Below are positions 50,092 through 59,552 of a stretch of 64,000 nt of DNA, in pieces (the first letter of the stretch is position 1; every line of letters starts with the position of its first letter). Source of the stretch: Barthelona sp. PCE (Eukaryota > Metamonada: BaSk clade); NCBI GenBank assembly GCA_040285745.1, contig JAUFOR010000006.1, forward strand, positions 620,001-684,000. Direction: 5' to 3'. A program made the translations under genes and the position numbers. Below the pieces are notes generated by a model, which worked only from the letters and a program-made list of their open reading frames with translations, was not told where the DNA came from and ran no database searches.

Positions 50092-53034
50092 ATGCCTTCA
50101 AAAAAGCAAAGAGTGGATGATTATGACAGTGATTTGAGTGATTCAGATACTATAGCTGTAGATATTGCTAACGATCCAATTGGGCGTCGCCGCAAAACTT
50201 TAACCCCCAAAAAGGCAAAAACAAAGGGTAAGGGCATGGAAGATGAGACAATTTACCTTTTGAACGAGAGTTTGGTTACTTTTTCCAAAAACAAACGTAA
50301 AACAAAGAAATTCATTCAGCTTATGATTGCTCTGAAGCAAAAGGACTCGAATACTGCAACAGTGGTTATGTTGAAGCACATTTTCTTAACGTGTGGATAC
50401 AAAGCAGATTTTTTTACCGACGAAATTGAGTCTTTGTTGTTGAATGAGGAGGTTCATGGGGTTATTAATGCTGCTTTGCCGGAACCAGATGAGATTCTCA
50501 AGCATCGCGTGGATAAGACCACTGGTTTCAGTCAAAACTCAAAGAAAGGTGGTAAACTTCGTAGTGATATTTTTAACCTATTTAGTGAGCTTTTCGCAGC
50601 GTTTTCCGTTGAAGAGTGGCTGGAAATTAAGGAAAACATCTTTTTTGTTAAGATTATTGAAACCTTGCTTGTGTTAACTTCGGATGTCGTTGTTGAATCA
50701 CGTGTTGTCGCTTCATCGATGGCGTACGGTTTCATGTACGGCTTTGTAGAGTTTATTGTAGGGTTTTCAGACGCCGCTGAAGCGATGGGTGAGGATTATG
50801 AAGATAAATATTTTTTCTTTATAAATCAACTTCATCAACTCGTTGTTTCTGTTTTTGAGAACAGATACATGGATAAGAATTATATAATCAGGGCAATGTC
50901 CGTTGAATGGTTGGAGCAATGTATCATTCAGTTGCCCAGCTCGTTTTTTGAGAATCAGTATCTCAGACACATAGGATGGTTGTCACACGATCAAAACGAA
51001 AACGTGCGTCAGTCATGCGTTGAGGCGCTTATTGCCATCTTTGAGTTGGAAGAGTATCGTGATCAACTCAAACCATTCTTTTCTCATTTTAAGTCTCGTT
51101 TTCTTGAGATTCTTAATGACACGTCTGTTTCAGTTTCTGTGTTGTCATGTGATCTCTTCAAGACTGCATGGTTGCTGGGTACAGTTGAAGAAACTGATAT
51201 CCCATACCAATATTTGTGCTCAAACATCAAAAAGCAGAGGCTTCGGTTCTTTGAAATTTTACAGGATCTTTTGGACATGAATGAGTTCGAACTCATTCTT
51301 CACGCCTTTCCACACATTGGGTCTAATGCTGTTAGTTTAGTTCAGGATCGATTAGGGTTCGACTTTGATATATCTTTGTGTGAAGGAGTTAGCACTGATA
51401 TTGTTTTGGTTATTATTCGCGGATTGTTATTATCTGTATTGGGAGTATCAGAGGAGATCATTCCGACTGATCCAGAAGATTTTGAGGACTTTTATGCTGC
51501 AATTGGTGTTAAGCTGACAGATGTAGTAGATGACGAGAAGCAAGTGGCTATTATCAAAAAGAATAGTAGCAAGACGGCAGATTTTGTGCTTTCATTGTTA
51601 GGTGCTGTTCAATTTGATCAAACTAAGCAGCATGAGGTTTATCTCGCAGCGGATAATTTTTATTTTGCTTTGCGATATTTCCACATCGTGGAGCAGGATT
51701 TTCAACTGGATAACAGTGTTTTTGAGAGTTTTTCTATAGTTTTTCGACACTCAACCGATATTGTTACACTTACTAGTCTTGTACGTCTGTTTTCTATCGT
51801 AAACGCATATTATTCATCCGGTGCTGTGAAAGGAACAATCACACGATTGGCATCTGATTTGAACGATAACTTTAATAGCGCAGTGGAAGACGGTGAAATG
51901 GCTGATTTTTTGATTTGGCTAACCAGGATCAAATTCCTACTCAACACTAATTTAGTTCCTACTTTCTTGCAGGATTCTATCTTGGAGCTCTTCAAGCCGG
52001 AGTGCAATATTTCCATCGTTCCTACTGATGCTTCATTCGCGGTTGTACTGGGGGCTCTTTTCCTAGTAACGTTGCGTTCACAGAATCTCAATAATGCCAA
52101 CAGTTTTCTTGCTTTATGCATTGAGCTTTTACATTTGCAAAATATTGACAGTGATTTACTGAGCGCAGTCATTTTCTTATTACCAGAGATAGTTCTTCGT
52201 TACAGTTTGAAGATTAGCGCTGATGTTGTTGATGATTACTATGAGGCTTTTGTCTTGTTATTTGGAACACTTGATGACAGCGTCGCATATTTGCTCAGTT
52301 GTAAGACATTGCAGCTGTTTTATATTTTGCGAACGATGGACAATGATGATGTTTCCAAAATGGGTTATTTGTTCAGCGTTTTAAACGTTAACACATCGTT
52401 GACCATGACGAATAAGTATATCCTTGGCGAATTGAAGCTCTTTCGCAAGAATGAGCCCAATGCATTCGTTGCAGAGTTACAAGCACTCGTCAGAGATGAT
52501 TCCAGAGCATCGTCTTTTATTACATCATTTCCTATTCCCAAAAAGACGTCAACAAATGAGTATTTAACCACGCTCATTGTTAAAATCCTTGAATTGGCAA
52601 TTGCTGGAGCTAAAGAAGAGTTATTTCGAGCTTGTTCGATTTATCTTTCAAAGGCAAGTATCAGGGATTGTCAGAATATAAAGCAACGAGTGCATGTATC
52701 TGGATTGGGTGCTTCAGAAGACATTTCGCTGGAGATTAAGGAACTTTTTGATGAATTTATGGAAAAAGTACAACTTAAATCAAAGGGAAAGAAAATTGCA
52801 GCTCCAAGGAAACAGAAAACTACTTCTAAAAAGGTTACAAAACAAAAAAAGAAGGAGAAAGAGGTTGATATGGAAATTGCAGATAGCGCTTCCAAGAGAG
52901 TTGCAAGAGTCAGGCAGCGTAAGAAGAAGAAGGTTACACATTATGAAGTATCACTTGAGGATCTTGATGATTTGGAAGAGTCTTTAATGTATTCAACAGA
53001 TGACGAGTATGATACCGATGATGAGTCGGAATAA
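50092..53034 (+). CDS. cohesin subunit SCC3/STAG (SA) family
   Basis: A 980-residue protein from ATG 50092; an earlier in-frame ATG at 49993 would add a 33-residue hydrophobic leader that does not fit a nuclear protein. The N-terminus is acidic and basic (DYDSDLSDSD, RRRKT). HEAT-like helices follow. The stromalin conservative domain lies at about 250-335: FENRYMDKNYIIRAMSVEWL, then YLRHIGWLSHDQNENVRQSC and VEALIAIFE, matching the RYRD..P.IR....EL and YLKYIGW.LHD....VR..CL.AL of human STAG. The C-terminus is strongly Lys-rich, then acidic. STAG binds the RAD21 kleisin and DNA, holding sister chromatids. Confidence 0.88.
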   Translation: MPSKKQRVDDYDSDLSDSDTIAVDIANDPIGRRRKTLTPKKAKTKGKGMEDETIYLLNESLVTFSKNKRKTKKFIQLMIALKQKDSNTATVVMLKHIFLTCGYKADFFTDEIESLLLNEEVHGVINAALPEPDEILKHRVDKTTGFSQNSKKGGKLRSDIFNLFSELFAAFSVEEWLEIKENIFFVKIIETLLVLTSDVVVESRVVASSMAYGFMYGFVEFIVGFSDAAEAMGEDYEDKYFFFINQLHQLVVSVFENRYMDKNYIIRAMSVEWLEQCIIQLPSSFFENQYLRHIGWLSHDQNENVRQSCVEALIAIFELEEYRDQLKPFFSHFKSRFLEILNDTSVSVSVLSCDLFKTAWLLGTVEETDIPYQYLCSNIKKQRLRFFEILQDLLDMNEFELILHAFPHIGSNAVSLVQDRLGFDFDISLCEGVSTDIVLVIIRGLLLSVLGVSEEIIPTDPEDFEDFYAAIGVKLTDVVDDEKQVAIIKKNSSKTADFVLSLLGAVQFDQTKQHEVYLAADNFYFALRYFHIVEQDFQLDNSVFESFSIVFRHSTDIVTLTSLVRLFSIVNAYYSSGAVKGTITRLASDLNDNFNSAVEDGEMADFLIWLTRIKFLLNTNLVPTFLQDSILELFKPECNISIVPTDASFAVVLGALFLVTLRSQNLNNANSFLALCIELLHLQNIDSDLLSAVIFLLPEIVLRYSLKISADVVDDYYEAFVLLFGTLDDSVAYLLSCKTLQLFYILRTMDNDDVSKMGYLFSVLNVNTSLTMTNKYILGELKLFRKNEPNAFVAELQALVRDDSRASSFITSFPIPKKTSTNEYLTTLIVKILELAIAGAKEELFRACSIYLSKASIRDCQNIKQRVHVSGLGASEDISLEIKELFDEFMEKVQLKSKGKKIAAPRKQKTTSKKVTKQKKKEKEVDMEIADSASKRVARVRQRKKKKVTHYEVSLEDLDDLEESLMYSTDDEYDTDDESE

Positions 53035-53035
53035 A
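53030..53035 (+). terminator. AATAAA overlapping the STAG stop codon
   Basis: Codons read GAA TAA A; AATAAA includes the stop. Confidence 0.5.
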
Positions 53036-53266
53036 ACACAAAAATTTTTTAAAAGGTTTCATTTTTTTTCTTGACGTATAAGCAGTTATTTCGTATTTTA
53101 CTTTTGAATCTGAGCATAATATAGCCACGTATATGCATGTAATAATAAAAACCCATTTGTTGATCTATTTTTCTTTTTGCTTGTAAACCGTAAAGTGAAG
53201 CTAATATCAGAATTTTATCTTGATTTCCGATATAAAACCCTATTTTTAAAGATATTAACATTATCT

Positions 53267-54034
53267 ATGTCAACCTCAGACGAAACAACACCTTTTTTAT
53301 ATGACTTTCAAAAAAAAGAACTTTTTGATTTTTCAACCTCTTTAGCTGATCATAAAGAAGAAGCAAAGCAGCTAAAACATGTTAAAAATGAGAATATCTT
53401 GCAAACAGGTCACCCTGCAAGATTGTGCTCACATTTCTCACCTTCTATAAATCGTTTCCATCAGCGAAGTGAGGATAAGATCATTGCTAAACAGTCATTA
53501 TTCAAGTCAGAGTTCTGTCGTCGTTCTTTACACTATGGTTTTTGTCAATTTGATGGATGCTGTAGTTTTGCACACAGTTTTGAAAGTATCAATATCGATG
53601 TTAAGAAACCTAGACGTTACAAGTCAAAGAAGTGCAAGAGTTATCATGAAAATGGATTCTGTGCTTATGGAACTCGTTGTCGATTTTCTCATGGTGATGA
53701 TGATGCTAACATTTTTAGCACTTTTGGTACAAAATATGAGAATTTAGTTAGATTTACCAACAAACAAGACTTTAGAACTGTTCTAATCTGTATTGGTAGT
53801 TGTATTTATGAACTTCCAAGATTATGGACAATTGATGATGTTGCAGTTTTTCTTGAAGCAAATGTTTCACCAGAGAATTGCAAATATACTCTGGTCCCAC
53901 CTAAGTATATATCTCAGAATCATACTGTTATTCAAGAAAATCCTGTTTTTGAAAGCTCTACTCCCAAACAACAAGAAAGTATTCGTGCTCGAAAAAACTT
54001 TTTCAACGTTCCAATTATTACACGTGCCATGTAA
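53267..54034 (+). CDS. tandem CCCH zinc-finger protein (TTP/TIS11-like)
   Basis: A 255-residue protein. The ATG at 53267 was chosen over an upstream in-frame start at 53177, which would add a 30-residue AT-rich leader. Two fingers both have the exact C-x8-C-x5-C-x3-H spacing: CRRSLHYGFC..CSFAH and CKSYHENGFC..CRFSHG. Each has a YK/FKS-like lead-in and they are 19 residues apart, close to the 18 of tristetraprolin. TTP-type proteins bind AU-rich elements in 3' UTRs and trigger mRNA decay; RNA binding is expected here, the targets are unknown. The C-terminal 100 residues have no recognised domain. It converges on eIF3i with 24 bp between. Confidence 0.85.
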   Translation: MSTSDETTPFLYDFQKKELFDFSTSLADHKEEAKQLKHVKNENILQTGHPARLCSHFSPSINRFHQRSEDKIIAKQSLFKSEFCRRSLHYGFCQFDGCCSFAHSFESINIDVKKPRRYKSKKCKSYHENGFCAYGTRCRFSHGDDDANIFSTFGTKYENLVRFTNKQDFRTVLICIGSCIYELPRLWTIDDVAVFLEANVSPENCKYTLVPPKYISQNHTVIQENPVFESSTPKQQESIRARKNFFNVPIITRAM

Positions 54035-54040
54035 TGAAAA

Positions 54041-54046
54041 AATAAA
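54041..54046 (+). terminator. AATAAA just after the CCCH gene stop
   Basis: Begins 7 nt after the stop codon, within the 24-bp gap to the convergent eIF3i gene. Confidence 0.45.
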
Positions 54047-54058
54047 AAATATGTGATT

Positions 54059-55168
54059 TTACTGAGCCTCCTCCTTATTAGCGGCGTTTTCTTTTGCTTC
54101 TCTAGCAGCTGTAACAAATTCTGGTTCAAAAGGCTCAAGACCCTTTTGAATAGCTCTCACAAACTGCTGATCAATGTGAAAGATACGAAGATAACCATCA
54201 TGACCACCTACAAGGAAAGATGTACCATTGGGACTAACAGCAAAATCGATAACGTTACCGAAAGAACCAGGAACCATACCAATCATGATGCCAGTAGGAG
54301 CATGGAAAAGACGTGTAGCAAACTGTTCAGCACCTTCAGCACTAGACTGGGTAACCTTTGAAGCTTCTTCACCACCAGCACAAGCAACAACTTGCAATTC
54401 AGGGAAATAACCAATACCATTTACGATGATACCAGCATCCCATTCTTTAATAACTGTGTGATCGTTATTACTGGTGAAGATCTTCATCTTCTTTTCCGTT
54501 GAAGCAGATATAAAGAAATTACCATTTGGTTCTAATACCAAAGAAGTGATAGCAGAATGATGAGGTGAGCATTCAGCTCTATGAGTACCTTCAATATCAA
54601 AGAAGATGACGGATCCACGGGTAGTGCCGAAGGCGAACCTATCTTCGTTCATGTCTAAGGATAGAGCAGTACATTCGGGAACTCTAAATTCATGATCACA
54701 ATCTTCACGAACAATACACTCTCCCTCATGTTCCCTAATACCATCAGGAACATTGAAAACATACACAGAAGCCATAAGGCTGTTATTATAGTTGGTCTTC
54801 TCTGCAAGACTTGTATCGCCACGCTTAGCCTTTGTGACGAGAATAAATTTAGTATTATCATGATTGAAGGCACAGAACTTGAAGAAGTCCTTGGAATTGA
54901 ACTTCAGCAATTGCTTGCCAGTTTCAACATTCCATAAAATGGCTGAACCATCGAAAGAACATGTTAAGAATAATTTGGAATCAATAGAAACATCACAGTA
55001 AGTAATGGAACCCGTGTGTCCCGCGAAAAATCCTAAATGCTTACCGTCAAAGCTATTCCAAACAGTAGCAACCTTATCTGTACTGACAGCGAACACCAGA
55101 TCGCCATCATGGTTGTATGTAACCCTGTTGATGGGACGATCAGCACCCTTGCATGCAATGTGTCTCAT
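54059..55168 (-). CDS. eukaryotic translation initiation factor 3 subunit I (WD40)
   Basis: A 369-residue protein, a little longer than yeast TIF34 (347) or human eIF3i (325). The start ...KGADRPINRVTYNHDGDLVF matches the eIF3i opening LxGHERPLTQVKYNxEGDLLF, with FFAGHTGSITYCDVS next. WD40 blades fill the protein, including the late GHDGYLRIFHID-like blade. The C-terminus is a short charged helix (EPFEPEFVTAAREA..). eIF3i is part of the eIF3 complex recruiting mRNA to 40S ribosomes. Divergent to TM9SF across 167 bp. Confidence 0.9.
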   Translation of the reverse strand: MRHIACKGADRPINRVTYNHDGDLVFAVSTDKVATVWNSFDGKHLGFFAGHTGSITYCDVSIDSKLFLTCSFDGSAILWNVETGKQLLKFNSKDFFKFCAFNHDNTKFILVTKAKRGDTSLAEKTNYNNSLMASVYVFNVPDGIREHEGECIVREDCDHEFRVPECTALSLDMNEDRFAFGTTRGSVIFFDIEGTHRAECSPHHSAITSLVLEPNGNFFISASTEKKMKIFTSNNDHTVIKEWDAGIIVNGIGYFPELQVVACAGGEEASKVTQSSAEGAEQFATRLFHAPTGIMIGMVPGSFGNVIDFAVSPNGTSFLVGGHDGYLRIFHIDQQFVRAIQKGLEPFEPEFVTAAREAKENAANKEEAQ

Positions 55169-55335
55169 ATTGTTGTGAAAAAGTGAAAATATGCTGAAGT
55201 AAGATGAGCCGCATTTGTAAGATGCAAATCATCCTGAGCTCACCAGTTCCGTGCGTTAGAGTTCAGGAATAGTTGTACTTTATTGGTTGTACTGTTATCT
55301 TTTGAACAACCCTTTCTTGTCATTTTTTGGGCAAC

Positions 55336-57357
55336 ATGAGTGATGTAGAGCTTCGGTTACCTTCAGAAATCGAAGAGTCAGACATCGAAAGCGATGTTGA
55401 GACAAAGAGATTAGTTAAAAAACCTTCTCGTCAAAAATCAACGTGGAGATGGAAAATTCTACTTGTTCTGGTTCTATTTATGGGCGTGAGCATGTATTAC
55501 CTACTACCACGATTCAATAATGTGTATTTGCCAGGTGTTGATATTAAATTCTATAATCCAGCTGAAAAAATGGATGTATACATGACAAAACTTGAAGGCA
55601 AGGGGCTTGCTCTGCCCCTACCATACTATGATTTGCCTATTTGTTCACCTACACATCCTAAAGTACTTGATCAAGGTATTAGTGATGTTTTAATGGGAGA
55701 AAAACGTGTATCCTCATTGTTTAATCTCGATTTCAATATTTCCTCGAAGTGTAACCTGTTATGTAACGGTGAATATAACATGACCAAATCAAAAATTTCC
55801 AAACTCATTGAGTGGATCGATGCGGATATGCGCGGAAACTGGATTTTAGACAACATGAACGTGTTTACAAAGCTTGGAGCAACAGGAAACCGATATTTAT
55901 TAGGTTATGCATTGGGTTATAGTGCACTTTTAAATAATAATAATATCGTACATGTTCTCAACAATCATTTTGAGATTGATGTTTTCTATCACGTTAACAA
56001 CGGTACGCGTGGATCAGTAGTTGGCTTTGAGGTGCGTCCTAAGAGTATAGATTGGGAAAGTATGAGTCTTAGTGTTGATCAAGGGCAATTTGTTTCGTGT
56101 GATCCATTTATTTCAGATGAAGCACGTGTGACTCCATTCGTTTTGCATCCTGATCAAGACATACAGAAGGTATACTGGACCTATTCGGTGAATTATATTG
56201 AGAGTGATCGTTCTTGGTTGAACAGATGGGATCCTTACATTCGTGTTCAAAATGAGCAAGATTATTGGTTGAGTATCATCTATTCTTCATTACTAGTAGT
56301 GTCCCTTGCTGCACTTCTCGGTTATCTTATTTATCACAGTCTACGACGTGATATCAAGCAGTTCTCAACAGTTGATCTTGAACGATCATTTACAATGCAA
56401 GGTTGGAAAGATTTAAGCAGAGATATTTTTAGACCACCAAAGTATGCGACGTTTTTATCGAGCGTTGTTGGTGCTGGGACTCAGTTGTTATGTACTTTGT
56501 TGGTGTTTTTAGCAGGAGCTATTTTGGGTATGTTCTCACCAGGTTTTAGACTTAGTGCTCCAGTTACATTTACAGTTTTATATTTACCTCTTGCTATCTT
56601 AGGAGGATATGTTGGTGCACGTGTTCATAAGTCCTTTGGTAAAAAGGATTGGTTACGTTCTACAATGTTGAATGCACTATTTATTCCAGTATTGTTTTTT
56701 GTTATTATTCTCTTTTTTTATGTTGCATTAAAGACAACAAAAACAGCTATTCAGATTGATATTTCTTTAATTATAATGGTTTTATTACTTTTTATTTGTG
56801 TTCATATGCCCTTATGTTTTATAGGAGCATTATTTGGTTATCGTTCCAAAACAAAAGATATTAAACGTACTGTTTCAAAAATACCAAGAGAAATTCCAGA
56901 ACAAACTAAATTTATGGAAAAGAATGAAACTTTATTATGTTTAGGAGGATTTTTTCCTTATTCTGTTATTTTTATGGAAATTGTATTATTATTAAAATCT
57001 TCAGCAGAGTTTCATATATTATACGCTTGGGGATTCATTTCTCTTACAACAATACTTGTTCTTATATTAAGTATTGAAGTATCTGTTGCAATTACTTATG
57101 CTCAATTAACAAAGATGGATTATCGTTGGCATTGGTTAAGTTTCTTAAGCCCAGCATTTTCTGGTATTTACATATTCATTCATAGTTTATTTATAGTAAT
57201 CTATTCTTTATCAAATGTTAATCTTGTTGCAAAAATTATTTTTATTGGATGGATGATTGTTTTTTCTGTAATTTTTTCTTTAATTGTTGGTGTAGTAGGT
57301 TTCTTTAGTTCTACAAAGTTTATTAAAATATTATTCAAGAACGTTAAAATGGAATAA
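55336..57357 (+). CDS. TM9SF (nonaspanin/EMP70) nine-transmembrane protein
   Basis: A 673-residue protein from ATG 55336; the longer frame starts with TTG. An acidic cytosolic N-terminus of about 40 residues precedes a signal-anchor (WKILLVLVLFMGVSMYYL); most TM9SF proteins begin directly with a signal peptide. The luminal part has VYLPGVD and LPYYDLPICSPTHP, matching FYLPGVAP and EYYSLPFCRP of the family, and a CNLLC pair. A long spacer is followed by eight further membrane segments from about 310 on, with the conserved DLSRDIFRPP-like and GAGTQLL phrases. The C-terminus ends KME, the KxD/E Golgi-retention type signal. These proteins act in Golgi/endosomal sorting and adhesion. The 3' half is much more AT-rich than the 5' half. 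Confidence 0.9.
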   Translation: MSDVELRLPSEIEESDIESDVETKRLVKKPSRQKSTWRWKILLVLVLFMGVSMYYLLPRFNNVYLPGVDIKFYNPAEKMDVYMTKLEGKGLALPLPYYDLPICSPTHPKVLDQGISDVLMGEKRVSSLFNLDFNISSKCNLLCNGEYNMTKSKISKLIEWIDADMRGNWILDNMNVFTKLGATGNRYLLGYALGYSALLNNNNIVHVLNNHFEIDVFYHVNNGTRGSVVGFEVRPKSIDWESMSLSVDQGQFVSCDPFISDEARVTPFVLHPDQDIQKVYWTYSVNYIESDRSWLNRWDPYIRVQNEQDYWLSIIYSSLLVVSLAALLGYLIYHSLRRDIKQFSTVDLERSFTMQGWKDLSRDIFRPPKYATFLSSVVGAGTQLLCTLLVFLAGAILGMFSPGFRLSAPVTFTVLYLPLAILGGYVGARVHKSFGKKDWLRSTMLNALFIPVLFFVIILFFYVALKTTKTAIQIDISLIIMVLLLFICVHMPLCFIGALFGYRSKTKDIKRTVSKIPREIPEQTKFMEKNETLLCLGGFFPYSVIFMEIVLLLKSSAEFHILYAWGFISLTTILVLILSIEVSVAITYAQLTKMDYRWHWLSFLSPAFSGIYIFIHSLFIVIYSLSNVNLVAKIIFIGWMIVFSVIFSLIVGVVGFFSSTKFIKILFKNVKME

Positions 57358-57358
57358 A
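57353..57358 (+). terminator. AATAAA overlapping the TM9SF stop codon
   Basis: Codons read GAA TAA A. The convergent SRP14 stop is 18 bp further. Confidence 0.55.
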
Positions 57359-57364
57359 CATGGT

Positions 57365-57370
57365 TTTATT
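57365..57370 (-). terminator. AATAAA after the SRP14 stop
   Basis: On the minus strand AATAAA begins 6 nt beyond the SRP14 stop, inside the 18-bp gap shared with TM9SF. Confidence 0.5.
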
Positions 57371-57375
57371 AACTA

Positions 57376-57723
57376 CTATTTAGTGCGTTTTCTTGCTTTT
57401 CTATCACCTTTATGAACGCTATTAGTACTCGATCGCTCCAAATTATCGATATTGGCTCTAATAACAGTGGAAAATTCACGGAAGAATTGAATATCTTCAC
57501 CTTTGTCAATAATTGTTCTAATTTTCCTCTTCTTATACTTTGCACGAACTAAGCATACCTTTGGTACACCATCCCGCTTCCTAGGATGAGCAATAGCAGT
57601 CTGTTTCATTGTAACATATACACTACCGCCTTCGGTCTCAGCAAGATGATATAAATGACTTAAATTGTGCAAAAAATCCCTATGTCTCAAAAATTGGACG
57701 TTTTGATGTGCAATATCTGACAT
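57376..57723 (-). CDS. SRP14: signal recognition particle 14-kDa subunit (SRP14)
   Basis: A 115-residue protein from ATG 57723 (upstream in-frame ATG 57750 is possible but adds MFCPHFIFL before the normal start). The family pattern is visible: FLHNLSHLYHLAETEGGSVY (human FLTELTRLFQKCRTSGSVY), VTMKQ, a loop, then KVCLVRAKYKKRKIRTII and FFREFSTVIRANIDNLER, matching F...YSNLLRANMDGLK. The C-terminus is Lys/Arg-rich. SRP14 with SRP9 forms the Alu domain that slows translation during secretory targeting. I see no SRP9 here. Confidence 0.9.
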   Translation of the reverse strand: MSDIAHQNVQFLRHRDFLHNLSHLYHLAETEGGSVYVTMKQTAIAHPRKRDGVPKVCLVRAKYKKRKIRTIIDKGEDIQFFREFSTVIRANIDNLERSSTNSVHKGDRKARKRTK

Positions 57724-57779
57724 TAAAAAAATAAAATGTGGACAAAACAAAAACCATGTTTCTATTTACATAATCATTT

Positions 57780-58541
57780 CTATTGCCCTTTCTTAGGGTC
57801 ACTTTCTTGTCTACCATTTTCTTCTTCAAGTATTGCTTTATCATTAACAACATTACGTTGACTATAATGTTCTCTATCTCTGGAATTCTTCACAAAAAAT
57901 ACATATGTCATGTGTAAACATTTAAGAATATCGATGAATGACCGTGCTCCAACAAAAATAATAGCTCCAGAAGCATATATAACCATGGTAACTTTTGGCT
58001 TTTTCATTTTCCAATAAAGAGCTGCATTAATATCTGGATTATAAACCATATCCTTACTGATGGTCTTATCTGAAGCTATTTCCGATAAATCTATGGGAAA
58101 TCCTAACCTTACTTTGGCAGAAATATTCACAAATTGTAGTTGTGTTTCTGGTACTATATCTGGATATCCTAATCTTCGTAGCAGGCGCAATGTACGCCTA
58201 CTAATACTGTATGCATCTTCTGCAGTCTTACAACCAGTGATTAGAAGTACTTTTGTACGAAATAGTAGAATAGTACCTTTTGGTTTATCGAATCGCACAA
58301 AACACCCATTGAAACGCGTTGGCTGATAATCAGCGTTACGCAAATGTGTAGAAATGTATGGGAGGTCTAACTCCTTATGAGATGTTTTTAGCTTCATTTT
58401 ACCCACCATATTTGTTATTACTGGTACAACAGAAGTCTTTGATGCACATTTTTCTTTCCATTCTCTGTACAAAACCGACTGTTCAGAAATTTTATCTTCT
58501 TCTGAATTATTTAAAGGTTTGTTCTCGGATTCCTCTGACAT
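57780..58541 (-). CDS. TATA-box-binding protein (TBP), divergent
   Basis: A 253-residue protein from ATG 58541. Two direct saddle repeats are visible. Repeat 1 has ITNMVGKMKL, RNADYQPTRFNGCFVRFDKP and LLFRTKVLLITGCK. Repeat 2 has FVNISAKVRLGFPIDL, YNPDINAALYWKMKKP and VIYASGAIIFVGAR. Both repeat-1 intercalating Phe (yeast F99, F116) are present; the repeat-2 pair (F190, F207) is Asn and Tyr. The C-terminus carries an unusual charged extension of about 30 residues. TBP or a TBP-related factor; only one copy is visible in the window. It sits 56 bp upstream of SRP14 on the same strand. Confidence 0.9.
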   Translation of the reverse strand: MSEESENKPLNNSEEDKISEQSVLYREWKEKCASKTSVVPVITNMVGKMKLKTSHKELDLPYISTHLRNADYQPTRFNGCFVRFDKPKGTILLFRTKVLLITGCKTAEDAYSISRRTLRLLRRLGYPDIVPETQLQFVNISAKVRLGFPIDLSEIASDKTISKDMVYNPDINAALYWKMKKPKVTMVIYASGAIIFVGARSFIDILKCLHMTYVFFVKNSRDREHYSQRNVVNDKAILEEENGRQESDPKKGQ

Positions 58542-58621
58542 TTTAGGCAACAATGCTTAGCTTTCTTAAAAAAAATTGGATCAAAGCCAACTGTGAAAGG
58601 TTAAGAATTCAATTACACAAA

Positions 58622-58627
58622 TTTATT
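58622..58627 (-). terminator. AATAAA overlapping the PTPA stop codon
   Basis: On the minus strand codons read GAA TAA A; AATAAA includes the stop. Confidence 0.5.
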
Positions 58628-59552
58628 CATTAAACTGTAGATCAAAGTGTTCACAGAACTCTAAGTGTTGTATGGCGCCAAAGTTATTGAGAACAACTTC
58701 CTTATACATTCTAATAAGTCCTTTATGGATTTCTCCCCATGTGTCATGTTGAACAACGCTGTGTAACATTGGTGCTGTGGCTTGGATGCCACCTGTCTTA
58801 GAGCTCATTGCAAAATAGAATGCCATTGGAAACATTAACTTTTCATCAACATAATCTCTTAAAATTCTTTGATTTAAACAATCTGATGGTGTAAAGTCAA
58901 CGAAATCGTCTGAATCCAATTGTGCTGCACCAAAATAAAAAGGCAAAAAGTTAAAATCATCTATATTCCATGCACCCATACTACCAGCCGGTTCAAGAGT
59001 AAAGTACACCTGTATATGTCTAACAATATTAAAATATTCCATGATTATCCATCCAACATCCTTGAAATTTTTTTGATTTAAGAAAGATATTTCAAATAGA
59101 CATTTTAAAAATACGAAAAAATGTAATTCATGTCCTGTACCAAAATCTAATCTTGCATGGTGTCCAAACATAGTCAAGATGTATGGGCAGAGGTCATTCA
59201 TTTGATTATCGGTTAATATATCACAAAAGTCAATTCGAAATGTTTGAATTGCTTTCTGAATTATTTTTCGGAAAGCAGGATTACCAAACCGTACGTTGTT
59301 GACAGATCTCTCCAATAGAGGTATGTGTTCAATGTGTGAATTGAGCTTCTTAATCCAGTTGCCCAACAACAAAATGTTGCCATCATATAAATCCTTACTT
59401 TCTGAAAAAAAGCTGCGGCCCTTACACATTTCTGCAAGATTTTTAAGGAATTGAACATAATCCAAGCATAAATCACTTTCCCTCCAAAATTTCAACATTT
59501 CAAGCGTTGATATGGGAGATCTGGGGGATTTGCCTGCTCCACCGATGTTCAT
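58623..59552 (-). CDS. PTPA, serine/threonine phosphatase 2A activator
   Basis: A 309-residue protein. Family phrases occur in order: FGTGHELHFFVFLKCLFEI (human YGTGHEAAFAAFLCCLCKI), LEPAGSMGAWNIDDFNFLPF ([20 protein letters not shown]), YFGAAQL, KTGG, and WGEIHKGLIRMYKEVVLNNF with IQHLEF at the end. PTPA binds the PP2A catalytic and scaffold subunits with ATP/Mg and activates the enzyme; the family is also reported as a prolyl isomerase. All key motifs appear intact. It lies 81 bp upstream of the TBP gene on the same strand. Confidence 0.93.
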   Translation of the reverse strand: MNIGGAGKSPRSPISTLEMLKFWRESDLCLDYVQFLKNLAEMCKGRSFFSESKDLYDGNILLLGNWIKKLNSHIEHIPLLERSVNNVRFGNPAFRKIIQKAIQTFRIDFCDILTDNQMNDLCPYILTMFGHHARLDFGTGHELHFFVFLKCLFEISFLNQKNFKDVGWIIMEYFNIVRHIQVYFTLEPAGSMGAWNIDDFNFLPFYFGAAQLDSDDFVDFTPSDCLNQRILRDYVDEKLMFPMAFYFAMSSKTGGIQATAPMLHSVVQHDTWGEIHKGLIRMYKEVVLNNFGAIQHLEFCEHFDLQFNE

